NCBI GenBank assembly: GCA_038501625.1
Contig: JAZAYU010000086.1
Coordinates: 2,120,924 to 2,184,923, forward strand
Reading direction: 5' to 3'
Length of the DNA stretch: 64,000 bases
Origin: Corbicula japonica
Taxonomy: Eukaryota > Mollusca > Bivalvia > Venerida > Cyrenidae
The notes beneath the pieces were generated by a model. It searched no databases, had not been told where the DNA came from, and saw only the letters and a program-made list of their open reading frames with translations. Of the stretch, positions 35,455-47,000 are shown in pieces (the first letter of the stretch is position 1; each line of letters opens with the position of its first letter). The position numbers and the translations under genes were made by a program.

Positions 35455-35850
35455 TTCTTGCATACCAGATCAGGTCATCCGGTGTTTTCACCCGTGTAGG
35501 AAATTTCGATCCTACACCCCCATGTAGAATGAGTGACGTAAGTGACGTCACGTCTTCAAGTATCTGACGTAATATATTCAAGTTAGTGACGTCATTTATA
35601 AAAAATTAACGTCAATATTTCAGCATAAGGAAAATAAGTTAGTTTGTATACTTACACAGAAATGTTATAAATAATAAAAGGTATGCAAGAAAAAGTATCT
35701 TGCATGAGACATTCGGTAAAGATAGAAAAATCTGTCACCTCGGATGAACTGTTTTGGCGGGAACTCGGCAGAGCCTCGTTCCCGCAAAACAGTTAACCCT
35801 TGGTGACAGATTTTTCCATCTTCACCTCACACTCATGCATGATACTTATA
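35455..35850. mobile_element. ~400-bp palindromic element, copy 2
   Basis: Near-identical partner of 14300-14705. It interrupts a piggyBac-type MITE: ACTCCATGGGGTATGG lies before it (35410-35425) and GTGTAGATCCAGATC resumes at 35851. Confidence 0.78.
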
Positions 35851-36289
35851 GTGTAGATCCAGATCAACCAGGACATCTGTGAAATCTTATCAGGATTAAC
35901 ACTAGTCACTTTTAAATTCATTTGGTTATTTCTGACCACTTAGGGAAAAATTAGAAACTAAAAGCAAGCTATAGATCTTGATCTGATTGAAATGCTTGCT
36001 GATCTGGATCTTCTTTGTTCGCCTGTGAATAACAGCCATATCTCATCGAGTAAAATGTTAAAATTGAATCAGTTTTAATGTTTAAAAAAAGGCATACGCA
36101 CCTGGTTTCTAGTGTTTTCAAGTGATATTTGACTATTTATTAATTAAGTAATATCTATTTAAAATATTTATTTATTAAAAATATTTATTATGTAAGGTAT
36201 ACATTAATTGATATATTATGTAAACCATATAATGGTGAATTATTTTGTTGTGTTTGGCTATTTATGTGTATGATGTGAATTTGGTTAGT

Positions 36290-36295
36290 AATAAA
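36290..36295 (+). promoter_or_regulatory. LRRIQ1: Possible poly(A) signal for LRRIQ1
   Basis: An AATAAA lies 1.1 kb beyond the stop, followed by a T-rich run. It would make a long 3' UTR containing two mobile elements; a nearer non-canonical signal is just as possible. Confidence 0.25.
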
Positions 36296-36347
36296 ATCTA
36301 TTTTTTTCATTTACAGTCATCTTCAGTATTTTATTTTTCCTTTACCA

Positions 36348-36450
36348 ATTGGGGCACACCACGGGAAAAGGTACCTTCCGTCATTTTTTGTGACATTTTA
36401 GTTGTTACTATATTAAGAAAGAACTTACAACTGTCCATTAATTTTACATA
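36348..36450 (+). repeat. Fragment of GGGCACRCCACGGGAAAAG element
   Basis: GGGGCACACCACGGGAAAAG, GTACCTTCCGTCATTTTTTG and AGAACTTACAACTGTCC match one end of the element at 60305-60550. Confidence 0.65.
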
Positions 36451-36774
36451 ACTAACAAGTGTTTTTTTACACATTTTGACAATAAAACGACGTTTGACTC
36501 TAATTTCAATTAACGGAACAAACCATTTTCATATTTCTTATAATTTATAAACATTTTAACTTGTTCATCATATGAAAATTATGCTGATAGATCATTTAAT
36601 GTTCTGCAGGCGAAACAAATGTGATGGTCAAAGCAGCTTCTAGCTCTGCACGTTTTGTGGCTTCCAAATCGGATTTCTAGGATATCCGCTCACTACATTA
36701 TAGCGGTAGACGGGGCGCTGGGTTTTGACAGAATAGGTCTTCTGAAAATTAAAAAAAACAACTGGTTGATGATG

Positions 36775-38175
36775 TTAGGCAATAGAAAAAAAATATTTTG
36801 GATTCTCATCTCCGCCCGCCCCTGTCCAAAACCACCCCCCCCCCCCCCAAAAAAAAAATTAATTGGTAAAAAAATCGGAACATATTCTGTTCCGGACATA
36901 ATGGGTTTTAGACCATCCCGGATATGAAAATACAGCATGGCCAACTATTGAAGATGATCGTGTCACTATTAAAGACTGGTATGGCTTTTCAAGCAAGAAT
37001 AGGCACCAACCTACTGTCATTTGAAATCCACAGTAGCGCTATTTGTGCAGTGTGGCGACCGTAAAAAGTCTCCCCGTACATATAGTCAGTACTGTAATCA
37101 GTAAAATAATCCGTTACCGATGTCATGCAGTGATTGTTACCTATATCAGGGCTATCCGATCATGTTTTGGGGTTATACCGGCTAGCTCAGTTGGTTGCGT
37201 CGCAGGAATTGCAGGGCTAGGCGGTGTCGCCGTGACGGTGCGGGTTCGCTCACAGCTAGAGGCACTATGATTTGAAATCCACAGTAGCGCTTTTTGTGTA
37301 GTGTGGCGGCCGTAAAAAGTCTCCCCGTACATATAGTCAGTATTGTTATCATTAAAATAACCCGTTACCGATGTCATGCAGCGATTGTTACGTATATCAG
37401 GGCTATCCGATCAACCTTCTTGGGGGGTTGTCCCAGCTAGCTCAGTTGGTTGCGTCGCAAGAATTGCAGGGTTAGGCGCTGTCGCCGTGACGGTGCTGGT
37501 TCGCTCCCAGCTAGAGGCACTATCTTTTGTAAGTTGTTATCATGATTTTTGGAAGAAATTGAAAAGATGGACGAATATTCTACACCAGAGGTTCTGGTTA
37601 CTATAAATGCCATTTTCTCAAAATTTTAAATTAGGTTTACTTCCGTTCTCAGGTATTTCGTTAATAAAAAATAAAAATTAAAAAGTGTCCACCCGCACCT
37701 TTTTTCCCAAAATCCGGATGAGAATCTGATAATTTTTTTTCTCCTGCCTGGCAATAGAAAAAATATTTTAGATTCTCATCCCCGCCCGCCCCTGTCCAAA
37801 ACCACCCGCCCCCAAAAAATTTATTGGCATATTCTGTTCCGGACAGAACAGGTTTTAGACCATCCCGGATATATAAAATGTTCATCATTTCAAAGCTTAC
37901 CGAAGGTGAAAGTGTCACTATTAAAGACTGGTATGGCTTTTCAAGCAAGGAAAGGCACCAACCTGCTACTTACGTAAGTTGTTATCCTGATTTTTTGGAA
38001 GAAATTGAAAAGACGGACTAATATTCTACACCAAAGGTTCTGGTAACTATAAATGCCATTGTCTCAAAATTTTAAGTTAGTTTTTACTTCTGTTCTCAGG
38101 TATTTTGTTAATAAAAATTAAAAAGTGTCCATCCGCCCCTTTTTCCCAAAATCCGGATGAGAATCTAATAATTTA
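36775..38175 (+). repeat. Duplicated block with exon-like segments
   Basis: Segment P (36780-37015) recurs at 37755-37970 and segment Q (37510-37740) recurs at 37972-38175, all direct. Both P copies encode V-T-I-K-D-W-Y-G-F-S-S-K in frame, at about 36960 and 37910. In the second copy this is part of an open stretch (KLTEGESVTIKDWYGFSSK, RHQPATY) that ends at a strong donor, GTAAGTTG, near 37974. I do not recognise the peptide. It is likely a gene or transposon exon caught in a segmental duplication. Confidence 0.6.
37021..37521 (+). repeat. Tandem dimer of a 251-bp tRNA-like SINE
   Basis: Two direct copies (37021-37271, 37272-37521) begin TTGAAATCCACAGTAGCGC. The second carries a perfect A-box TAGCTCAGTTGG (37438-37449) and a B-box-like GGTTCGCTCCC (37498-37508), so a tRNA-derived Pol III promoter is likely. 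Related monomers lie at 8286-8440 and 58870-59015. Confidence 0.75.
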
Positions 38176-38744
38176 TTTTCTCTGGCCTTACCTTCTTGAC
38201 ATTTTGTAGAATTGCAAACCTGCTACAATATACTTCATGCAGTTATCGGTATTACATCATGGCACCAACATATCTATCGCTGTTTAAGGTTTGAATGCTT
38301 CGGAATACACGCTAAATAGTTGACCCTTAATGCTATTCGACGGGACGAATGCACTACAATAATCTTCTTTGTTATGCCAAGAGATTTGCACAATAAATCA
38401 GATATTTAATATTATCGTCAAATAACTACAAATATCGGCTCGATAACCGTAGTTATTGACGATAACTAGGGTTACCGCCCAATAACCGTAGTTACTGGTC
38501 AAAACCCTAGTTCTCGTGCGATTTGGAACTTCCCAATATTTATGTTTTCTGATCTATAAAATATTAGGACTTTTTTTTCATACAACGGTAAGGTAAGTAA
38601 GTAATCTAGATAGTTACATGTATGTGAACAGATAGGTACTGCCGACTTCGTCAGCTGTCGGAAGTAGGATTTCATTATTTTTTATAGGTAATCCTTACAA
38701 AATATAATGGTCGTTAAATGTGGAAAATGGACCATATGATGATG

Positions 38745-39215
38745 TATGATGTCCTGTGTAAACTAGAGAATGTACATTTGTAACAGACGTGAAAGAAAAT
38801 GGACCATATGATGTCCTGGCAGGTGTAACCATCGAGGCCCTTGTTTAGTTTATGACACGCGGTTATTGTATAGTTGTGCCAGGGGCATTGAGACTGCATG
38901 TCACTGACCACGTCCTCGTTATCTTACAATAAACAGGAAATGTGCGACTTTTAAATTAGGTTACAATAATTATTTATTTTTTTTTTGCTATTTCATAGAA
39001 ATCCGGAGATTTTGACTATAAATCCGGAGATCCGGAGAAGTATCTTAAAATCCTGAGATTCCGGATAAAATCCGAAGATTTGGCAGGCCTGTCCTGTGTA
39101 AACTAGAGAATGTACGTTTGTAACAGACGTGAAAGAAAATGGACCATATGATGTCCTGTGTAAACTAGAGAATGTTCATTTGTAACAGACGTGAAAGAAA
39201 ATGGACCATATGATG
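38745..39215 (+). repeat. ~63-bp repeat, three dispersed or tandem copies
   Basis: TGTAAACTAGAGAATGTACA, TTTGTAACAGACGTGAAAG and AAAATGGACCATATGATG occur at about 38750, 39093 and 39156, the last two in tandem. Confidence 0.8.
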
Positions 39216-39330
39216 CCCTGATGTCCTATGTAGACAAGACAAGACAAGACACGTGTAACCGACGGTGAACGATATTATAATGTTGAATAATGGTCTATAA
39301 ATTATAGTACGTCATCAATTAGTATTCAGT

Positions 39331-39482
39331 CACGTGACAGACAAGCTAATTTAAATATAGTTTAGTCACGTGACAGACAAGCTAATTTAAATATAGTTTA
39401 GTTACGTGACAGACAAGCTAATTAAAATATAGTTTAGTCACGTGACAGACAAGCTAATAAAAATATAATTTAGTCACATGAA
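39331..39482 (+). repeat. 36-bp CACGTG minisatellite, array 1
   Basis: Units start at 39331, 39367, 39403, 39439 and 39475: CACGTGACAGACAAGCTAAT followed by TTAAATATAGTTTAGT. Most units keep the E-box-type palindrome CACGTG. Confidence 0.9.
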
Positions 39483-39489
39483 AGGTAAA

Positions 39490-39640
39490 AAAGGTGAAAT
39501 ATGCATATCGGGAAATGCCACATTAAGACAAACAGCCTTGGAACGGTCAATGACAAAATCAAATTGCAACTGGGGGGTTAAACCAGGTTCTTAAACCAAA
39601 CCTCACACTTGTCCCAACAGGTTCATATCAACACACAAGT
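39490..39640 (-). repeat. Interspersed repeat (CCCAGTGGCAAATTG family)
   Basis: The minus strand reads AACCTGTTGGGACAAGTGTG, AAGAACCTGGTTTAACCCC and GACCGTTCCAAGGC, ending in GATATGCATATTTC. It is the same family as the copy at 57400-57660. Confidence 0.65.
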
Positions 39641-40245
39641 ACAAGTTGTCTTGGTGAAATATCTTCAACCCACCCATCGGCTCAATAATGTTGGATGTAA
39701 AAGCACACAAACATATAAAACATAAGAAGCTTACAGCATTGCAAAGCCAAAGGGGCGGGTACTTATGATCTTACCGAGACCAGAGCTCCTGGAGTCAAAT
39801 CAGTAAGAACACGATGACAGGGATAAAAGAAACGAATCAAGCTTCTAGGTTCTTTTAAAAGATTTCCACATTTTTTAAACCTTCATAAACGCTTAAACTC
39901 CTGCCACCATCGTGCAATCAAAAAGGTTAGCATAATGATCAACTGTAGATGGGTTAATCACCTAGGCTTGCAGAGCGCTGTAATAAATCATGTAACCTTT
40001 CTTTTTAAATTTACAGATTTTTTTACGAATAACCGGGAGAAGTTAACATTGCCTTTTATCTTATAAAGTTAATAATTAAATTTTCATAAAAACTGGCTGT
40101 GAAATACCTTGTTGCAATAATAGTGATTTTAAACTGCACCTTCATTTTTTAATTGCATCTAGGTATCGGCGATAAAACTTGCAAAAGGTTTTCCTTAATT
40201 GGTGATACCGATAACCTTGTTTTAAAAGTAAGATACATTTTAAAT

Positions 40246-40521
40246 CACGTGACAGACAAGCTAATTTAAATATAGTTTAGTTACGTAACAGACAATCTAC
40301 TTTAAATATAATTTAGTCACTTGACAGACAAGCTTATTTAAATATAGTTTAGTCACGTGACATATAAGCTTATTTAAATATTGTTTAGTTACGTGACAGA
40401 CAAGCTAATTAAAATATAGTTTAGTCACGTGACAGACAAGCTAATAAAAATATAGTTTAGTCACGTGACACACAAGTGTATTAAAATATAGTTTAGTCAG
40501 GCTCATTTAAATATAGTTCAG
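40246..40521 (+). repeat. 36-bp CACGTG minisatellite, array 2
   Basis: About eight units of the same 36-bp repeat as array 1, starting at 40246, 40282, 40318 and so on. The two arrays bracket 0.76 kb of unrelated sequence, so one array was probably split by an insertion. Confidence 0.88.
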
Positions 40522-40940
40522 CAAAGGTTATGCAAATTTTGATATTGTAGTGTAATGCCAATCATTGATTATAAGACACGCCTATATGTGAATATATAAT
40601 TAGCTATCCCTTTAGTTCTCTTAGATAGTGTCAAGCAGAAAGTTTTTACATGTAGCAGTACAATAATAAACACCTGTATTTACAAAGCTCGTTTAGTTCT
40701 TTATTACAACTTATAAACTTTACAGATATCGCCATGTTATCTTAAAGAGTATTGATCACTGGAATTTTTTTAATTCGACCATGTGTGCCATAAACTTATA
40801 CTTGGATATATAACGTATGTAGCACGTGACTGTCTTGTTATCTTTTATCAGTTATAACACATTCTAGATAACTGAAGGATTTCAAATGACACTCTGTCTA
40901 TGTTTTGCTATATTCTCAATGAAGATAGTTAAAAAATATA

Positions 40941-41088
40941 TTATTTCCCCATTTTAAACATATTTTTGGCGGCATGTTGACAGTTTGTTCGAACGAGGTT
41001 GTACTTTTTTGCTGGAAATCCATGTTTCCAAATATCATATACAGTTCTCCTCCGTTCCAAAAATTCGCTTTCTTCGATCGTCCAAGCT
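40941..41088 (-). CDS. LRAT-like gene A, exon 3 (NCQH exon)
   Basis: 148 nt ending in TAA at 40943-40941. It encodes AWTIEESEFLERRRTVYDIW and KHGFPAKKYNLVRTNCQHAA. NCQH is the presumed Cys box. It aligns along its whole length with exon 3 of gene B. A possible AATAAA on this strand lies about 240 nt downstream (40705-40700). Confidence 0.85.
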
Positions 41089-44000
41089 CTGAAATATACC
41101 ACGATCAATTTTAAATATTTCCCATAAAAATTGATAATTATTAATGGGTGGAGTTATAGAGGATATTTTAGATCAGTTCAGGCTTTACACGAGTGAAAAT
41201 ATAATCATTTTTCGATGCCAACAAGTGAAATAAAGTTTGATCTTACACTGAAACTAATAAATGTTGTATACTTTCGGTGTATTATAACTTTGATTTTGGA
41301 TCCTTTTCGATTTTTATAAATTCTTCTTACCTCCCGGGACCTCTATTTCTTTGTTACCCTGTGGAAAACCTTCGGTCATTTGAATGTAAAATAACAGACG
41401 CTTTTCCACCGAGTCCAATCGTTCACTGGTCCCAGGAGGAGAACGCTAATCTCCTTCGCAGAGTTGTCGTTCCTTACACTCACTTTACATTTCTGCGAAA
41501 GGCTCAACGTCAAAATTTTTTACCAAACTCGACAGCCTTATTTTATACACTCATAAATTATGAATTTGAAAGCTTGGGGTAAAACAAATGACTGAAATCT
41601 TCACTTTCTTTCATTAAAACCGAAGAAACCCGAGCTAATGTAAATGTAATTGGTGAACTATTTCTTCGAGTTAAAGTAAAAGTAGTTGAAAGTAGTCCCA
41701 GACTATAACAGGTGAATGTAATGAGCCGATAGTGTAAGAGAGTGGGAGAACGCATGGATAGACCGCTTTTTCAGGAGGGAATCGGGTACTGTGGTTAGTA
41801 AATCGTCTCGCATTTCTTTGAAAATGCATTTATCACATAACGATATAGCCTATTCTTATCTCCTATATTAACTTTAAACGATGGTCATCGCAAATTCGCC
41901 AATGATTCGGTAACTTCTGAGAACATTCACAACAACTGCACAAGAAAATCGCAAAAATGGCAAAATCGCTCTTTAAAAGTCAATATTTCGACAATAAAGC
42001 ATAGCTCTCGGCATTTGATTCGTCCTAACGTTCGTTTAGAACATGTCTTCATATGCTATAAGCCTCCATGATTTCACTTACGTATTATTTTTTTTTATTT
42101 AAACCACAAGTTAGAAAATCTTCAATAGGAACGCATTGGTCGAAGTTTTCATCAATTTACAGCATGAACGCATGGGCATGAGGTTTTTTTTAAGCCGACG
42201 TTTTCATGTTTATCTCATATACAATCGACTTTTTGACCGTCATATTCTCGAATATTACATCTGAATGACTTACACAACATTATTTTAAATTAGTCTCCGC
42301 TTTCGTATCTCTTAGAACCCATACCTATTGTTAATAACTAAATATACTTGCTAAATTGTAATTACTCATCATACAAACATCTCATAATGACTGCTTTTCT
42401 TACCAAAACAAGTCATTTTCCCCGTGTCTGATGTTAAATATTGCATTATATTGACTTAATATTGTCACTTTAGAACAACACTTGGCATAAAAGGAACACT
42501 AATGTAACAATAATTGCCTTGACACTTAATGATTAATACCCCCATCCGCCTTTACACACACATCCTGTTTATATGCTCCGTCATTTGCAATGCTAAGGAG
42601 CCACTGAAAAGGTTAAATAACATTGTTTCTATGGTCAATTTCAAATTAATATGAGCCGCACAATTTTTTTACAGAAGCAGCTATGGGGCAGAAGTTTTGT
42701 TAGATCTTTTCTTTTTATATCTTTTTTTTTGTTTTAATTAAACAATAATTGATATTTGTGTACGCAGTTAAAAGTAAATGTGAAATTCATGCCGTCTCAG
42801 TTTTTTGAGTATCTAGACCTTAAACGTAAGGATTTGGTCCTGAACGAAATGCTAGACAAATATCGAATGTTTTTAAATGAAAACCAAAAATTATATAAAA
42901 AAGTAAGCATCTAAAAAGCACACTGTCTACATAGTTGGCACGAATAAATCTATAAGTTCTGTCACGGCTCTTGGCACTTCGTCAGCGATTTTCGTTAGGT
43001 TGTTTAATATTCATGAAAGTTCTTCAATTTGAGTGGTTGCATTGAGATCAATCTATCTCCTCAATAAATTATGTAAAATATACCGGGTCATTGTTACATT
43101 AATTTTCCGTTTAAGTCATGCTTTGCTCTTGGGAGTCAATATTAAGTGAATAAAATATATATCTGAAACGGAGATGAATGATTTGTTATGGGAAGAATAT
43201 CAGTTATTATTGGATGTTTGCATGATGAATAAATACAAATTAATTTTACCATTTTACCAAGTATATAATTATAGTACTGTTTATTAGCAAACGCTCCTGG
43301 AAGATACGAAAGTGGGGATTGATTTGAAATGATATTTGAACAATTTAGATAGTAATATCCGGAAAAATGACGACCATATAATCGACTTTATAAAGGATAC
43401 TCATCAGTCGGTTAGACGCACGGGATTCTCGGACTCGACGACAAATGAACAATAGGATATCAGGGAAAGACGGTCGATCAATTGTGTTCTTTTAAATATA
43501 AACGGTTTGGTGAATAAAAATGTAAATAAGTTAGAATCTGCTGAGATGAAACAATATTTTGCTGAAAATGATTTGGTGTTTTTAACAGAGACATGGTCGA
43601 ACGAACTTTGCAACATTGACGTTTAAGGTTTTTCTTTATTTTGTATACACAGAACTGATAAAAAGGTAAATAGTAAAAGAAGCTCTGGAGGAATTGCGTG
43701 TTATATAAAAGATTATTTGATGCCATTTATTACACTATTTAAAACAGATAAAGATGACATTATTTGGTTAAAAATTACAGGAAATATTTTTGGTTATACT
43801 GATGATATATATCTTTGTTTATGTTATTGTGTGCCAGAAGGTAGCTCCAGAGAAACGCACATAGACACACATATTTTTGATAGAATTTTGGAACATGTGG
43901 TTGAAATAAGCAATATTACGCATGATAAATGCTCATTTATTATTTTAGGAGATATGAATAGCAGAATAGGGCAGCTAAATGATTTTGTTGATGACGACAT

Positions 44001-47000
44001 TTTAAATGGTAATAATGATATTTTCCCAGATGATTATGAATCAGATGTTAATATTTTAGCGCGGTCATCGAGGGATTATCAAACAAATAAGTACGGTACA
44101 CTTTTTCTGGATTTTTTGCGCCAAACAGGACTTAGAATATTAAATGGGCGGATAGGATTAGATTCAGGGGTTGGGAAATTTACTTACGTAAGCTCAGGAG
44201 GATGTAGTGTGATAGATTAAGTTGTTGCTAGTGTTAACTTAATACCCAGATTTAGTTCTTTTGAGGTTGAGGATCCAAATATTTTATCAGATCATTGTGC
44301 GGTTAAGTTTGGTTTATTTTTACATGATAGGAGTTTAGTTGAAAATAATTATAACATTGTACATGAAAATTGTGAAAAAATTTCGGCTAAATATTTATGG
44401 AAAAATGAGAATACAGATGAGTATTGTCGTAATATATCCTCTGACGATTTCCGTAACTCACTGAATAATTTATCTATTGTTCTAGAAAATTCAATGAGTA
44501 ATCATGACATAGACGATAATTTAACTCACTTCGTTCAATTGTTAGATGATATTTGTTCACCATTGTTTAAGCATAATCTACGACAGTTTAATTTCAATGA
44601 TAATGTTAAACACGAGTCATCGCAGAAGTGGTTCGACAAAGAATGTAGGATTAAAAGAAATCTATTTTACACTAATTTAAATATGTATAGAAATGAAAAA
44701 TCAACTATAAATAGAACAAATATGAGTAAAGCAAGGTCTGATTACAAAAAGGTGTTAAGGTCAAAACGTCATGAATTTAGAAAACAAAATACAAATAAGT
44801 TGTTAAATATGCGATTGCAAAATGCCAAAGAATATTGGAAAATGTTAAAAGATATTTCTCACATACGATACCCCAGGACATTAAGTGCTAATAATTTTGC
44901 AAGATACTTCAATGCTATAAACAATCCTGACGATCATTTCTTTCAGGCAGATGATGATGTGATGTACTTTAACGAACGATTCTTAAATAATGAATTTTCC
45001 GACGATGAGATTTTTAAAGCTATAAAACAGTTAAAAAATGGATCGAGTGGTGGACCTGATTTATTATTAAATGAGATATTTAAATACGGGGCAGAGGTTT
45101 TGACCCCTTATATTCGTTGTTTATTCCAAACGTGTCTTAATAAGGGGTATTTCCCTCAGGCATGGACAGAGGGATTTATTGTGCCGTTACATAAGGGGGG
45201 CAATCTAGGAGACGTTAGCAATTATAGGGGTATTACATTATTGAGTGCTTTCGGAAAATTATTTACCAGAGTTCTAAACAACAGGCTGAATTTTTGGGCG
45301 GAAAATATAGTGTATATGTTGAGGCACAGGCCGGGTTTCGATCAAATATGGGAACAATAGATAATATTTATATTCTTAATTCGATTATTTCACACTGTTT
45401 TAATAGAAATGAAGTTCTCTACTGTGCATTTGTTGAAGTTAAGAAAGCATTTGATTTTGTTGTTAGGGATATTCTGTGGTTTAAATTAATCAAATATGGA
45501 GTTCGAGGAAAAATACTTAACGTTATTAAATCAATGTATAACAATGTTAAATCAAAAGTGAAATGTATGAATGAAGTCAGTGAAGGTTTTTTATGTGATT
45601 TAGGTGTAAGACAAGGGGAATGTTTGTCTCCTTTTTTATTTAGCATGTATCTGAACGATTTAGAAGAAACCCTGAGGTTAAATGGGGTTGCTGGTAATGA
45701 TATTGGTACACTGAAATTATGTATACTTTTATATGCTGACGACATTGTTTTATTTGCTAATAGTGCAGAAGACGCAAAAATCATTAAATGTTTAAGCCGA
45801 TTACTGTTTAAGGTGGAAACTTGTTGTTAACACAGAAAAAAACAAAAATTATGGTATTTAGAAAGGCAGGTAACCTACGTCGAAATCTCAGATTTTTCTA
45901 TAACGGAACTCAAATCGAAATTGTTAAAAAATATAAGTATTTGGGTGTAATGTTTACATCAGGTGGAGCTTTTAACGTGCATGATAAAATGGCTTCTGGA
46001 CAAGCGTTAAAGGCTATTTTCAAGCTAAATAAATATTTGTATAAGTTCACAGATATATTACCAAAACATAGACTTGATCTTTTTGACAAAATGATATCAC
46101 CAATTATTAGCTATGCATCTGAAGTAATAGGATTTATTCAGAATAGCAACACTGAACGTATACATCTACAATTCTGTAAACGTTTATTAGGAGTGAAAAT
46201 TAGCACCCCAAACAATTTTATTTACGGTGAAACTGGTCGATTCCCCTTTAAAGTGTTATGGCAAATTAACATTATAAAATACTGGCTTAGGATTTGTGCG
46301 AGTAGAGATACTAAATATGCAAAATTAATATATAAAAGCCAAGTTGATGATATTGTTAACATACATAGTACAAACAATTGGGCATTGAATGTTAAAAATT
46401 TACTTTCACGCATAGGTTTTTACGAAGTCTGGCTAAATCAGGGGGTAGGGGATGAAAAGTTTTTCTTATTAGAATTCAAACAAAGAGTAAAAGACATATA
46501 TATATACAAAATTGGCAAGAACAGTTAGAAGACTCGTCGAGAGCATTGTTATACAAAGAAATTGCAACATTTGGGTATAAAACATATTTGAACATGTTCC
46601 CACAGACTACAAAATTGAAGTAGGACGATGGCACAAACCGCATAGTATTCCATTAGATGAAAGATTATATAAATTTTGTAACAAGCTTGAGGACGAGTTT
46701 CATTTCGTAATTGAATGCCCTTTATATGCAGAACTAAGAAAACAATATATTAAATCATATTTTTGGAAAAGACCAAATTTTATAAAGTTTATAGAGCTAA
46801 TTAATTCAGAGAATGAAAAGATTGTAAAAAGTATTGCTACCTTTGTTTTTAAAGCTTTTGAGAGGAGAGAATATTTGTTAAAATATTTATAACTATAGGC
46901 ATATATTTATTATCATTACATATTGTATGTTGTTTTTTGTTTGTATGTGCTGTTAATACTGTCTCTTCCGCATTTAAAATGTGGGTGACATTTTGCATAT

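Noticed and set aside
43717..46528. Domesticated endonuclease or reverse transcriptase gene
   Set aside because: Two in-frame stops, several frameshifts and a motif A change show a decaying retrotransposon rather than a retained gene.
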